Origin: Pseudoalteromonas tunicata
GTDB lineage: Bacteria > Pseudomonadota > Gammaproteobacteria > Enterobacterales > Alteromonadaceae
Direction of reading: 5' to 3'
Assembly (NCBI RefSeq): GCF_002310815.1
Contig: NZ_CP011032.1
Coordinates: forward strand, 3,450,001 to 3,514,000
DNA length: 64,000 bases
The position numbers and the translations under genes were made by a program. Shown here piece by piece: positions 49,790 to 60,745 of this stretch (position 1 is its first letter; each line of letters begins with the position of its first letter). The notes below the pieces were generated by a model. That model was not told the origin of the DNA. It saw nothing but the letters and a program-made list of their open reading frames with translations, and made no database searches.

Positions 49790-50755
49790 CTAGTATGCCA
49801 AATTATCTAATAATTGATAAAGAGACTCTGATGTAGTGGCAACACCATGTCCTCCTTCATTTAAAACGGTCGTTTGAAGTGCTTGAGATGGCATTATTGT
49901 ATAAAGAAAAATAGGGGTTGAGAGTGACTGCTGGCGTACCATTTTTATAAATTTTAAACCCGCTAGCGGGTCATCCTCACGGCCCATATCTGTGATGATG
50001 GCATCGTAACGATATAGCGAAAGTAAAGTCATCGCATCTTGGGTTGTTTTAGTAAGATAAACACCAAACTTTTTAGCAAGCAGTTCCTTACGCTCTATTT
50101 CATTATTTTCAGGATGATCGTCCACCCATAAAATCCGAGCTTTTACATCATGTGGCTCATTGATCACTAACTTTGATGGCTCATTCGGCCACCGTAAATC
50201 TAACGCAAATACCAAGCTAAAAATCGTTAATACCGCACCAAATAAACTAAGTAGGATGCGAGTAACTGTTGTTTTTTTATAATGTCTGGAATTTTTTGTA
50301 CTTGTTGAAGGCTCTGCCTCTGGTAAAACCAAAACTGTCGATGAAGGTTCTATCCAATTTTCTTTTATTGCAGATGAATCGCGATCAACAAGATTAACGC
50401 TATCTAAGTTTTCATCTTCCAATTTAACTAAACTTGCACCTATTTCATGACTTAGTCGATAACCACGACCACGTAACGTTTCGATAAGAGGGGGATGTAA
50501 ACCCGCAAAGAGGAAAAATTTTCGACTATCTGAAATTAATCGAGCGATAGACCAATTACTAACAACAGTATTTGGCCAAATTTGCTTTAATAGATCGGCT
50601 TGCTGACAATGATCTGGGTACGCTTCAATTAACAGTCCAAGTAACAATACTATTCTTTCGTCACAGAGCAGAATTTCATTATGATGATGTAAAGTACGAG
50701 CTCTGGTATTTAATACAAATGAATCAAAGGAATAACGCATCGATTTTCTAATCAT
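49790..50755 (-). CDS. Membrane-anchored wHTH regulator with C-terminal receiver-like domain
   Basis: 321 residues in three parts. Residues 8-102 are an OmpR/ToxR-type winged helix (ETLRGRGYRLSHE at its end). A linker and basic stretch (158-166) lead to one membrane helix at about 167-186. Residues 206-320 form a response-regulator-like fold with Asp212-Asp213 in ILWVDDHPENN, Asp256 in IITDMGRED and Thr286 in FLYT, but no conserved Lys. By the positive-inside rule the receiver would be periplasmic, which is unusual. It precedes the surface lipoprotein operon on the same strand and may control it. Confidence 0.7.
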   Translation of the reverse strand: MIRKSMRYSFDSFVLNTRARTLHHHNEILLCDERIVLLLGLLIEAYPDHCQQADLLKQIWPNTVVSNWSIARLISDSRKFFLFAGLHPPLIETLRGRGYRLSHEIGASLVKLEDENLDSVNLVDRDSSAIKENWIEPSSTVLVLPEAEPSTSTKNSRHYKKTTVTRILLSLFGAVLTIFSLVFALDLRWPNEPSKLVINEPHDVKARILWVDDHPENNEIERKELLAKKFGVYLTKTTQDAMTLLSLYRYDAIITDMGREDDPLAGLKFIKMVRQQSLSTPIFLYTIMPSQALQTTVLNEGGHGVATTSESLYQLLDNLAY

Positions 50756-50856
50756 CTCACTTTGGTAGTTTTTTTATTTTAACAAATGTTTTTAGATTGT
50801 TCGAAATATAGAATTAATTATTTTAAATAATATGCAGATTGCTCATGGCAAAAAAA

Positions 50857-50882
50857 AACTGCTAACAATATTGTTAGCAGTT
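50857..50882 (-). terminator. Terminator after leuD
   Basis: 12-bp stem AACTGCTAACAA / TTGTTAGCAGTT with a 2-base centre, followed on the minus strand by an eight-base T-run (50851-50858). Confidence 0.8.
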
Positions 50883-50907
50883 CAGATAAAACAGCAGTCC
50901 GTACTTT

Positions 50908-51504
50908 TTATTGCCAAGGTCTTGCTTGGGCTAACTCATCTTCAAAACGCTGAATTTCTTCGCCTTGTGTTTCGGTAACGCCAATAAAATCTAGACCACT
51001 TAATAAACGCTCCTTTATGTCGGCACGCACTTCAAATGCTATCGCTTCAAACCCGTTACAACGTAATTGCTGCGCGGCTAAATCAACATCAATATGTAGC
51101 GCTTGTTGCTGAGCTAAAGTAAATAACTGATCTAATGTTTCACTCGGTAGTGCAATGGCGAGCATTTGATTATTCGCGCAGTTATTAAAGAAAATATCAG
51201 CAAAACTTTCGGCCAAAATTACTTCAAAACCATATTGTTTTAATGCCCAAGGCGCATGCTCACGTGATGAGCCACAGCCAAAATTATCGCGGGTCAGTAA
51301 AACACTAGCTCCTTGATAACGGCTTTCATTCAAAATAAATTCTGGATTCAGCTCGCCATTATCAAGATAACGCCAGTCATAAAATAGCGCCTTATCAAAG
51401 CCATCTCGGCTAGTTGACGTTAAAAATTGCTTAGGAATAATTTGATCTGTATCGACATTATTTTTGTCTAATGGCGCTAATAACCCTTGGTGAAACACGC
51501 TCAT
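50908..51504 (-). CDS. leuD: 3-isopropylmalate dehydratase small subunit
   Basis: Swivelling domain subunit of isopropylmalate isomerase, 198 residues. The N-terminal DKNNVDTDQIIPKQFL and the substrate-binding loop NFGCGSSREHAPWAL are as in LeuD. It forms a heterodimer with LeuC. Its ATG overlaps the leuC stop by one base. Last gene of leuABCD, followed by a terminator. Confidence 0.96.
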   Translation of the reverse strand: MSVFHQGLLAPLDKNNVDTDQIIPKQFLTSTSRDGFDKALFYDWRYLDNGELNPEFILNESRYQGASVLLTRDNFGCGSSREHAPWALKQYGFEVILAESFADIFFNNCANNQMLAIALPSETLDQLFTLAQQQALHIDVDLAAQQLRCNGFEAIAFEVRADIKERLLSGLDFIGVTETQGEEIQRFEDELAQARPWQ

Positions 51505-52904
51505 TACGCCTCTCCTCTAATATCAACAAAGTGACCATATACTGCCGCAGCTGCAGCCATGGCTGGGCTCACTAAATGAGTACGCCCCCCGCGACCTTGG
51601 CGACCTTCAAAGTTACGGTTTGAAGTAGAAGCACAACGTTTTCCGGCCTCTAATCTATCATCGTTCATCGCTAAACACATTGAACAACCAGGCTCACGCC
51701 ATTCAAAGCCTGCTGCTTTGAAAATATCGGCTAATCCTTCGTCTTCGGCTTGTTTCTTCACTAAACCAGAACCTGGCACGATTAGCGCCTCAATACCATT
51801 AACGACTTGTTTTCCTTGCACAATAGCAGCTGCAGCGCGTAAATCTTCTATGCGGCTGTTAGTACATGAACCAATGAAAACAGTATCCACTTTAACATCA
51901 GATATTTTTTGCCCTGGGGTTAAATCCATGTATACAAGTGCCCTGCGAATTGCATCGGCTTTAATCAAATCAGGCTCTTTATCTGGATCTGGAATGATCC
52001 CATCAACACCTATCACTTGCTCAGGGCTAGTACCCCAAGTTATTTGAGGTTGAATGTCTGTCGCATCAAATTCTACAACATAGTCAAATACAGCGTCATC
52101 ATCCGATTGTAGCGTTTGCCAATAAGCAACAGCTTGATGCCAATCTATACCTTTTGGTGCAAATGGGCGCCCCTCCAAATAATCATAGGTTGTTTGGTCT
52201 GGTGCAATTAAGCCTGCTTTAGCCCCCATCTCAATACTCATGTTACACAATGTCATGCGTGCTTCCATCGAAAGCTCACGAATGGCTTGACCACAAAATT
52301 CAGCTACATAACCATTGCCGCCCGCTGTGCCAAGGCGCCCAATCACCGCCATAATCAAATCTTTTGCTGTAACCGTGGGTTTAAGTGAACCATTGATTTG
52401 AATTTTTAATGAGCGTGCTTTTTTTTGCTGCAATGTTTGTGTCGCCAGTACATGTTCAACTTCAGAGGTACCAATACCATGGGCAAGTGCACCAAAGGCA
52501 CCGTGCGTAGAAGTATGGCTATCGCCACAGACAATTGTTGTGCCGGGTAAAGTAATGCCTTGCTCTGGGCCCATTACATGAACTATACCTTGATTAATAG
52601 AACTTAAATCATATAGAGGTACACCAAACTCTTTGCAGTTTTCGGTTAAAGCATTAAGTTGATTTTGTGCAACCTTACTGGCTGCTGCAAGTGAGCGCTC
52701 TTTAGTTGAAATATTATGGTCCATGGTCGCAAAGGTTTTATCTGGACGACGTACTTTACGATTTTTTTCTCTTAACCCTGCAAATGCTTGGGGCGACGTC
52801 ACTTCATGGACTAAGTGACGGTCTACATACAATAAATCGGTTTGTTCGTTAATAGCAGTGATTTTATGCGCCTGCCAAATTTTGTCATATAAGGTTTGAG
52901 CCAC
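51504..52904 (-). CDS. leuC: 3-isopropylmalate dehydratase large subunit
   Basis: Aconitase-family subunit carrying the 4Fe-4S cluster, 466 residues. Cluster cysteines are in [13 protein letters not shown] and [24 protein letters not shown] is the active-site signature. It isomerises 2-isopropylmalate to 3-isopropylmalate together with LeuD. It is 54 bp after leuB. Confidence 0.96.
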   Translation of the reverse strand: MAQTLYDKIWQAHKITAINEQTDLLYVDRHLVHEVTSPQAFAGLREKNRKVRRPDKTFATMDHNISTKERSLAAASKVAQNQLNALTENCKEFGVPLYDLSSINQGIVHVMGPEQGITLPGTTIVCGDSHTSTHGAFGALAHGIGTSEVEHVLATQTLQQKKARSLKIQINGSLKPTVTAKDLIMAVIGRLGTAGGNGYVAEFCGQAIRELSMEARMTLCNMSIEMGAKAGLIAPDQTTYDYLEGRPFAPKGIDWHQAVAYWQTLQSDDDAVFDYVVEFDATDIQPQITWGTSPEQVIGVDGIIPDPDKEPDLIKADAIRRALVYMDLTPGQKISDVKVDTVFIGSCTNSRIEDLRAAAAIVQGKQVVNGIEALIVPGSGLVKKQAEDEGLADIFKAAGFEWREPGCSMCLAMNDDRLEAGKRCASTSNRNFEGRQGRGGRTHLVSPAMAAAAAVYGHFVDIRGEA

Positions 52905-52958
52905 AATGCTTACCTCTTTGGTGCGGCACTCGGTGACGGTGAGTGCAACTAAAATTAA

Positions 52959-55579
<2,621 letters not shown>

Positions 55580-55613
55580 TACTGTTCCTTAACTAACAAT
55601 TTTATAGACATAA

Positions 55614-55640
55614 AAAAACCCCGACTAAAGCGGGGTTTTT
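55614..55640 (-). terminator. leu operon attenuator
   Basis: AAAAACCCCG / CGGGGTTTTT stem with a 7-nt loop and, on the minus strand, a T-run before leuA. It lies 35 bp upstream of leuA and 27 bp after the leader-peptide stop, the arrangement of ribosome-mediated attenuation. Confidence 0.8.
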
Positions 55641-55666
55641 GTAACGTATCTCTTAATGCAAATACA

Positions 55667-55735
55667 CTAAACCCCATCGCTCTTAAGTAAGAGAGAGAGT
55701 TTAATATTCAGTGTTAATAATGATGTTATTTGCAT
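55667..55735 (-). CDS. leuL: leu operon leader peptide
   Basis: A 22-residue frame, MQITSLLTLNIKLSLLLKSD followed by GV, ending in TAG. Seven of 22 codons are leucine (TTA TTA, CTG, CTC, CTC TTA CTT), far above chance, and it directly precedes the attenuator hairpin. Shortage of charged tRNA-Leu would stall the ribosome in the CTC TTA CTT run and prevent terminator formation. AAGG lies about 12 nt before the ATG, a loose ribosome site. Confidence 0.8.
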   Translation of the reverse strand: MQITSLLTLNIKLSLLLKSDGV

Positions 55736-55998
55736 TTTTTCATGAACCTTTACATTTCAACGCCACCTTTTTAACATCCACCCCCATGCAAATCAAGCAT
55801 AAAAACAGCATCAAAACTTAAAAAAAAACAAATTTAAAAATATAAAAACCCAAAAAAAGCAATTAAGTGGTTTTTATATCCAAATTCAAAGCTAATGACG
55901 TTTTATCTATAGAGGAAATGTAAAAAGGGTAACATTCTAAGTTTTATTTCATTTTGGATAAAAGTAATCCAAAAATCATGGTTTACAGATTGCAAAGC

Positions 55999-57123
55999 TC
56001 AAGCTAACTGCAAACTGGCCAATTCACTAAAGCCAACTGGAGGAGCTAAATAATACCCCTGTAAAATTGCATCGGTAGAAAATTTTTGTGCTTTTTTAAA
56101 TTGCTGGTATTGCTCTATCTCAGCAAAAACGACGCGGGTTCCAACATTATGTGATAAAGGCACAATGTCTTTAATATCAGGCAAAATATAGACACTTTTA
56201 TGATTTTTTTGATTACTTAATGATAATTTAACCTCATCTATCATCAGTGGTAGCCGTGTTAGCTCAGCTAAATCGCCCTTATAACCATCAATCGACATAT
56301 CAAAACCCAATGCTTTGAGCTGACACAATAACGTAATTGCCTGCGCTGAAGAGTGAAAATAAGCATCGTAGGAAAACTCTAGCGTTATCTTATTGGCCGG
56401 CATATTTGTTTGCTGCAGCATTACAGACATTAAATTAAGTAAGTCATATTTTTCAACGTCATATAGAGATAAATTAAGTGAAATTCGTGTATTACGAAAT
56501 GCAGGGAGCACTTCACTCAACCGCTTAAAAAATATGGTGCTGAATTTATCCATTAAACCAAAAAACTCGATGGCTTTTATCACCTCTAAAGTGTCGAGTT
56601 TTTGTCCTTGGTACTGAAAACGAGTCAAAGACTCAAAACCCCACACTTTTTCACTGCGCGCTAGGTACTGCGCTTGAAACTCAATAGATAAAGCATCTCG
56701 ACGACTCAGCAATTGAGTCAAAAATGCTTTATCTAATTTTATTGCATCAAGCTCGTTTTTATCGATACAGAATATCTTTTGAAAATCATGTAATTTTGCT
56801 GGTTTGTGCACCAAAGTGATTTGATCTAAAGGTAAAAACTTTGGCAAAGTATCATCAGCGTTTAGCAATAAAATCAACTGACCTTTAAAGCTTAAGTCTA
56901 AAAGCCATGACGAAAATTTTACATCAATAAAATCAGCAAGCGCTGCAATAAAAATAGTCTGTTTATTTTTATTTTGACTTAAAAAGGCTTGTGCCGCGGC
57001 GGGAGAAATACACTGCTCAATAGGTCCAGACCATAAATAAGCAAGGCATTTAACCGTATTGGCACGACTTATTTCATTACTATCACAAACTAATATTGTT
57101 TGATTAAATTGCACATCGCTCAT
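55999..57123 (-). CDS. EAL-domain protein, probably catalytically degenerate
   Basis: 374 residues. Residues 1-120 resemble a degenerate receiver (QTILVCDSNEISRANTV) without a clear phosphoacceptor pattern. The C-terminal two thirds form an EAL fold: GFESLTRF for the EALxR motif, NLSLYDV, LEFSYDAY, then SIDGYKGDLAEL where active c-di-GMP phosphodiesterases have DDFGTGYSSL. The double Asp needed for metal binding is therefore Asp-Gly here, so hydrolysis is doubtful. A ligand-binding or protein-interaction role is more likely. Monocistronic. Confidence 0.75.
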   Translation of the reverse strand: MSDVQFNQTILVCDSNEISRANTVKCLAYLWSGPIEQCISPAAAQAFLSQNKNKQTIFIAALADFIDVKFSSWLLDLSFKGQLILLLNADDTLPKFLPLDQITLVHKPAKLHDFQKIFCIDKNELDAIKLDKAFLTQLLSRRDALSIEFQAQYLARSEKVWGFESLTRFQYQGQKLDTLEVIKAIEFFGLMDKFSTIFFKRLSEVLPAFRNTRISLNLSLYDVEKYDLLNLMSVMLQQTNMPANKITLEFSYDAYFHSSAQAITLLCQLKALGFDMSIDGYKGDLAELTRLPLMIDEVKLSLSNQKNHKSVYILPDIKDIVPLSHNVGTRVVFAEIEQYQQFKKAQKFSTDAILQGYYLAPPVGFSELASLQLA

Positions 57124-57302
57124 TGTGTTCTCTAATAATGACCCTCTATTAGTGATAGCACAAAAAGTATGAGTTAACTGAATTTACGAATCTAATTTAA
57201 AGCATTTTATTTAATCATTCTTGTTAACTACCAAAATAGAAACTGCATCGTTTTAGCTAAAACAAAAATAATAGATGCTTTTTTATTGCAAATACCTTAA
57301 CA

Positions 57303-57321
57303 TCAAATAATAACCATTATC
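57303..57321 (+). promoter_or_regulatory. Candidate Fur box upstream of the PepSY operon
   Basis: The 19-mer matches 14 of 19 positions of GATAATGATAATCATTATC, including an exact CATTATC end. It is 146 bp upstream of the PepSY gene, whose operon is of the type often linked with iron uptake. No other recognisable element lies in the 343-bp gap 57124-57466. Confidence 0.5.
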
Positions 57322-57466
57322 AATTAGATTAGCATGCGAAGTAATTCCTATATCTTATTATTTCAAGCCTCTCGCATCTGACTAAAAATGTAACGAACCA
57401 ATTTTTGAATTAATAACACGCTTCAAAATCACTATCACTTCTTAAAATATTTAAAATAAGACCGTT

Positions 57467-58072
57467 ATGCACGCATCTTCTAAAACCAAATTTAAATTCA
57501 ATAAGTCGACATTAACGCTGATTCGAGCCATTCATGTTTATGTTTCAATGGCACTCTTAGTAATGATGCTTTTTTTTGCAATTACAGGTATTACGCTCAA
57601 TCATCCGACTTGGTTTGATGCAAAAGGCATTACTAAATATCAAGAAGATGCATTACCCGCTTATTTATTTACGCTCTCAGCAGACGAGCAACAGCAAGCA
57701 TTGTCTCATTATGTTGGTAGTAGTTTTGCAATGGACTACTCAACAGCTCAAATAAGCCCTGATGAAATACAACTCGTCCATAAAGGCCCAGGTAGTTATA
57801 AAACGCTGACTTTAGATTTGGTTGAAAAACAAAGCTATTTTGAACAGATTGATTATGGCCTGATTGCTATTTTGAATGATTTACACAAAGGCCGTAACAG
57901 CGGCAAAGTTTGGGCTTTTATTTTAGATTTGTGCGCCATTTTAATTATTCTATTTTCAATTTCAGGGGCTTTACTACTAGTCCCTCAACAGAAACGTCTT
58001 AAAAAATCAATCTCTTACATGCTATTTGCAACCGGCTGCTGCGCGCTGGTTTACTTCACTTTAATTCCTTAA
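57467..58072 (+). CDS. PepSY-associated transmembrane protein
   Basis: 201 residues. Membrane helices at about 25-47 (VYVSMALLVMMLFFAITG), 148-170 (VWAFILDLCAILIILFS) and 181-199, with a periplasmic domain between the first two. The order HVYVSM...TGITLNHP and LHKGRNSGK...ISGALLLVPQ is typical of PepSY_TM-like proteins, which in marine bacteria sit beside TonB-dependent iron receptors and are proposed to act as inner-membrane reductases or helpers. First gene of a three-gene operon, 14 bp before the next. Confidence 0.8.
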   Translation: MHASSKTKFKFNKSTLTLIRAIHVYVSMALLVMMLFFAITGITLNHPTWFDAKGITKYQEDALPAYLFTLSADEQQQALSHYVGSSFAMDYSTAQISPDEIQLVHKGPGSYKTLTLDLVEKQSYFEQIDYGLIAILNDLHKGRNSGKVWAFILDLCAILIILFSISGALLLVPQQKRLKKSISYMLFATGCCALVYFTLIP

Positions 58073-58086
58073 CTCTGGAGCCCTTA

Positions 58087-58584
58087 ATGAAAATAACGAT
58101 CAAAATTATGGCCTTACTTTGCACTTGCTATTGCTTAAATGCCTATAGCGCAGCGCAAATGGATATCTCTCTTACTTTACCCGAAATCACTGAGGGTCAA
58201 TATCATCGCCCTTATGTCGCGGTATGGGTAGAAGATAGCCACGCTAAGCATCAAGCAACAATCGCACTTTGGCGAGAAGAAAAAGGCTTTAAATGGCTTA
58301 AAGATATTCAACGTTGGTGGCGAAAAGCAGGTCGCGATGACAAAGAATTAGTCGACGCAATGACATCAGCAACTCGTCCTGCAGGTCAATACAGACTGAC
58401 TTGGGATGGACTGAATCAAAATAAACAAGCGCTCACTGCGGGCAACTACACGTTACTGGTTGAAGTAGTACGTGAACATGGCGGCAGAAGCTTAGTTAAA
58501 CACCCATTTGTACTCAATGAAAAGTTTAATACGACCCTCGCAGCGACAGCTGAAACAGGTCCTATCACAATCACTTATCAATAA
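58087..58584 (+). CDS. DUF2271 family periplasmic protein
   Basis: 165 residues. A signal peptide ends near AYSA. The motifs RPYVAVWVED, WLKDIQRWWRKAGRD, SATRPAGQYRLTWDG and LLVEVVREHGGR are the DUF2271 signature. The family is periplasmic and nearly always co-occurs with PepSY_TM and DUF4198 proteins; its biochemical role is unknown. It is 8 bp before the DUF4198 gene. Confidence 0.85.
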   Translation: MKITIKIMALLCTCYCLNAYSAAQMDISLTLPEITEGQYHRPYVAVWVEDSHAKHQATIALWREEKGFKWLKDIQRWWRKAGRDDKELVDAMTSATRPAGQYRLTWDGLNQNKQALTAGNYTLLVEVVREHGGRSLVKHPFVLNEKFNTTLAATAETGPITITYQ

Positions 58585-58592
58585 GGATCACC

Positions 58593-59405
58593 ATGAAACA
58601 CTCAATTGCATTAGCGGCGCTTTGCCTTGTTAGTATTCAAGCTCAAGCCCATGATCGTTGGATTTTGCCAAGCCACTTTAATACCTCATCCGACAAAGGA
58701 GCAGTCTGGATCACAGCAGATACCAGCGCAAGTAATCAAGTATTTGAATACGATAAACCTTTCTCTGCAGATAAAGTTATCATTCAAACTCCTGAAGGCA
58801 AAACAGATGTCCCTGCCGCAATTTTTCAAGGAAAACGTAAAGCAGTATTTGATTACCAACTGACTGTTGATGGTACGTATAAATTTGAATATCCCGTGAC
58901 AGAGAGCTATTTCACCCGCTTTAAACTAAAAGGCGAAGAACAATGGCAACGTAAACGTGAAGATAAAGCAACAGCCAAAGCTCAAGCTCCAGAAGGTGCT
59001 ACTGACTTCACCACCCGCTTGAGTATTTCTCGAGTTGAAAGCTACGTTACGCTAAATAAAGCAACAGATACAGTACTGAAACCAAGTGGCAAATATTTAG
59101 AGCTTACACCGCTGACACACCCTGCCGATATTGCACAAAACGAAATGGTTAAGTTCAAGCTGACCTTTAATGGCAAACCGATTGAAGGTGTAGAGGTTGA
59201 TATTATTCCTGAGGGAACGCTTTATCGTAATGAAATTAAAAATATTACTGTCGTTTCTGATCAGTCAGGTTTAGTCAGCTTTGTGCCAAAATACGCAGGA
59301 CGCTATTTACTACACACAGAGCACACCCAAGCACTAAAAGACAATGATAAAGCCGATGAACTTGCCAGTTCACTCTTTTTAACCTTTGCTGCAAGTTTAG
59401 AATAA
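58593..59405 (+). CDS. DUF4198 family periplasmic protein
   Basis: 270 residues. The signal peptide ends at AQA, giving a mature N-terminus HDRWILPSHF, the conserved start of DUF4198 (a His immediately after cleavage could bind metal). A second Ig-like domain near residues 190-265 (FNGKPIEGVEVDIIPEG) resembles carrier-type beta folds seen in nickel- and cobalt-uptake helpers (NikK-like). Last gene of the operon behind the Fur-like site. Metal handling is inferred, not shown. Confidence 0.8.
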   Translation: MKHSIALAALCLVSIQAQAHDRWILPSHFNTSSDKGAVWITADTSASNQVFEYDKPFSADKVIIQTPEGKTDVPAAIFQGKRKAVFDYQLTVDGTYKFEYPVTESYFTRFKLKGEEQWQRKREDKATAKAQAPEGATDFTTRLSISRVESYVTLNKATDTVLKPSGKYLELTPLTHPADIAQNEMVKFKLTFNGKPIEGVEVDIIPEGTLYRNEIKNITVVSDQSGLVSFVPKYAGRYLLHTEHTQALKDNDKADELASSLFLTFAASLE

Positions 59406-59410
59406 ACAAC

Positions 59411-59432
59411 AAAGCCCTCAATTGAGGGCTTT
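59411..59432. terminator. Bidirectional terminator between DUF4198 gene and dsbA-like gene
   Basis: AAAGCCCTC / GAGGGCTTT with an AATT centre and T-runs on the plus strand, between convergent stops. Confidence 0.8.
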
Positions 59433-59450
59433 ATTTTTTAGCAATAAAAC

Positions 59451-60083
59451 TTATTTAGCCGATAAATAACCAATTAGTTTATTCATATCTTCAGCTGAGC
59501 TCACGCCTGATTTAGCACCAAGTAATAATTTATATTGACCATTAACGATAAAAGTAGGAACCGAATTTAGCGCACCTTTTTCTTTAAAGAAATCTTGATC
59601 GCGCTTCATTTTGGCAGCCTTAGTTCTTACTGCAAAGCCACTGAATAATTTATCAAATTTGTCTGCGTCAACGCCTTGCGCAACAAAAATATCTTTTACA
59701 TCTTGCACATCATTAAATTTATTATGTTTACCATGATAGTGATTAAATAATGCAGCAATCACTTTATCTTTTTGTGGTACAACTTCAGCAGTGGCTAAGG
59801 CTTGTGATAGCATTTGTTGATTTTCAGTCGTGTGACCACCCATAAAGTCGACATGGCTTTTCTTAAACTCAATGTCTTTTGGTAATAACGGTTTTAAATC
59901 GTGAACTACTTTTTCAAAATTATTACACGCAGGGCAATAAAAAGAGAAAAACTCTTTAATTTCAGGTTTTTTAGTAGCGCGATCCGATATCACTTCATAA
60001 TGAACGCCTTCTTGGTAATCAACTGCAACTGCAGCTATGGGCGCCAAAAATGCTGCGAATAATAAACCAGTTAAAAACTTCAT
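59451..60083 (-). CDS. DsbA-like thiol:disulfide oxidoreductase with CPAC site
   Basis: 210 residues. A signal peptide ends near AVA. Thioredoxin-fold active site Cys50-Pro-Ala-Cys53 in FFSFYCPACNNFE, and cis-proline loop SVPTFIVNGQY. The dipeptide PA instead of the DsbA-typical PH should change redox potential. It is the downstream member of a tandem pair with dsbA (26-bp gap), about equal in length and clearly paralogous. Possibly a specialised oxidase or isomerase-like partner; substrate unknown. Confidence 0.85.
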   Translation of the reverse strand: MKFLTGLLFAAFLAPIAAVAVDYQEGVHYEVISDRATKKPEIKEFFSFYCPACNNFEKVVHDLKPLLPKDIEFKKSHVDFMGGHTTENQQMLSQALATAEVVPQKDKVIAALFNHYHGKHNKFNDVQDVKDIFVAQGVDADKFDKLFSGFAVRTKAAKMKRDQDFFKEKGALNSVPTFIVNGQYKLLLGAKSGVSSAEDMNKLIGYLSAK

Positions 60084-60109
60084 ACTTTTTCCTTCTCCAA
60101 ATTTTATTT

Positions 60110-60733
60110 TTATTTAGCTAATAAAAAACTAACTAATTGATTGAATTCTTCTTGTGATTTTACTTCATGAAAATTCACTTTATATTTGTCATTAACAATA
60201 AAAGTCGGCACACCAGACAACGCACCAAGCTGAGTATATTTAGTTTGTTCCGCAACCATGTCATTAATTTGCGCTTCAACTGGCATACTAAAAGCTAAAT
60301 CATCAAACGCTTTACCATCTATGCCATTTAAAACAAATAAATCACGTACATCTTTAATACTACTAAAACGCGCTTTATCACGATGAATATAATTAAAAAT
60401 CGCTTTTGTCATCGATTCTTCAACGCCTTTTTCTTTCGCCACTAAATAACCGCGCGTTAAGATCGTTTGCTGCTCTTTATTTAAGCCGCCCAAAAAATCC
60501 ACATGTTTTTTGTTAAACGCGGTACCAGCAGGAAGTTGCTTGGCCAGAGCTATCGCGACTGGCTCCATTTTATAACAATGCGGGCAGTAAAAAGAGAAAA
60601 ACTCCATCACTTGGGGTGAAGCACTTTTAGCCGTATCAAGCTCTACGTAATGTTTACCCGCTTCAAACTCCGCTGCCCATGCTGCAACTGGCAGCAATAA
60701 CAGTAACAGGGTTAATTTTAATTTTTTAATCAT
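60110..60733 (-). CDS. dsbA: Thiol:disulfide interchange protein DsbA
   Basis: Periplasmic disulfide oxidase. 207 residues from the ATG at 60731-60733 (AGAG six bases upstream); another ATG two codons earlier overlaps the ribosome site. A signal peptide ends at WA/A. Active site Cys50-Pro-His-Cys53 in FFSFYCPHCYKME is canonical, and the cis-proline loop is GVPTFIVNDKY. It follows srkA, as in enterobacteria, which supports its being the primary DsbA. dsbB is not in the window. Confidence 0.92.
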   Translation of the reverse strand: MIKKLKLTLLLLLLPVAAWAAEFEAGKHYVELDTAKSASPQVMEFFSFYCPHCYKMEPVAIALAKQLPAGTAFNKKHVDFLGGLNKEQQTILTRGYLVAKEKGVEESMTKAIFNYIHRDKARFSSIKDVRDLFVLNGIDGKAFDDLAFSMPVEAQINDMVAEQTKYTQLGALSGVPTFIVNDKYKVNFHEVKSQEEFNQLVSFLLAK

Positions 60734-60745
60734 AATCATCTCTTG

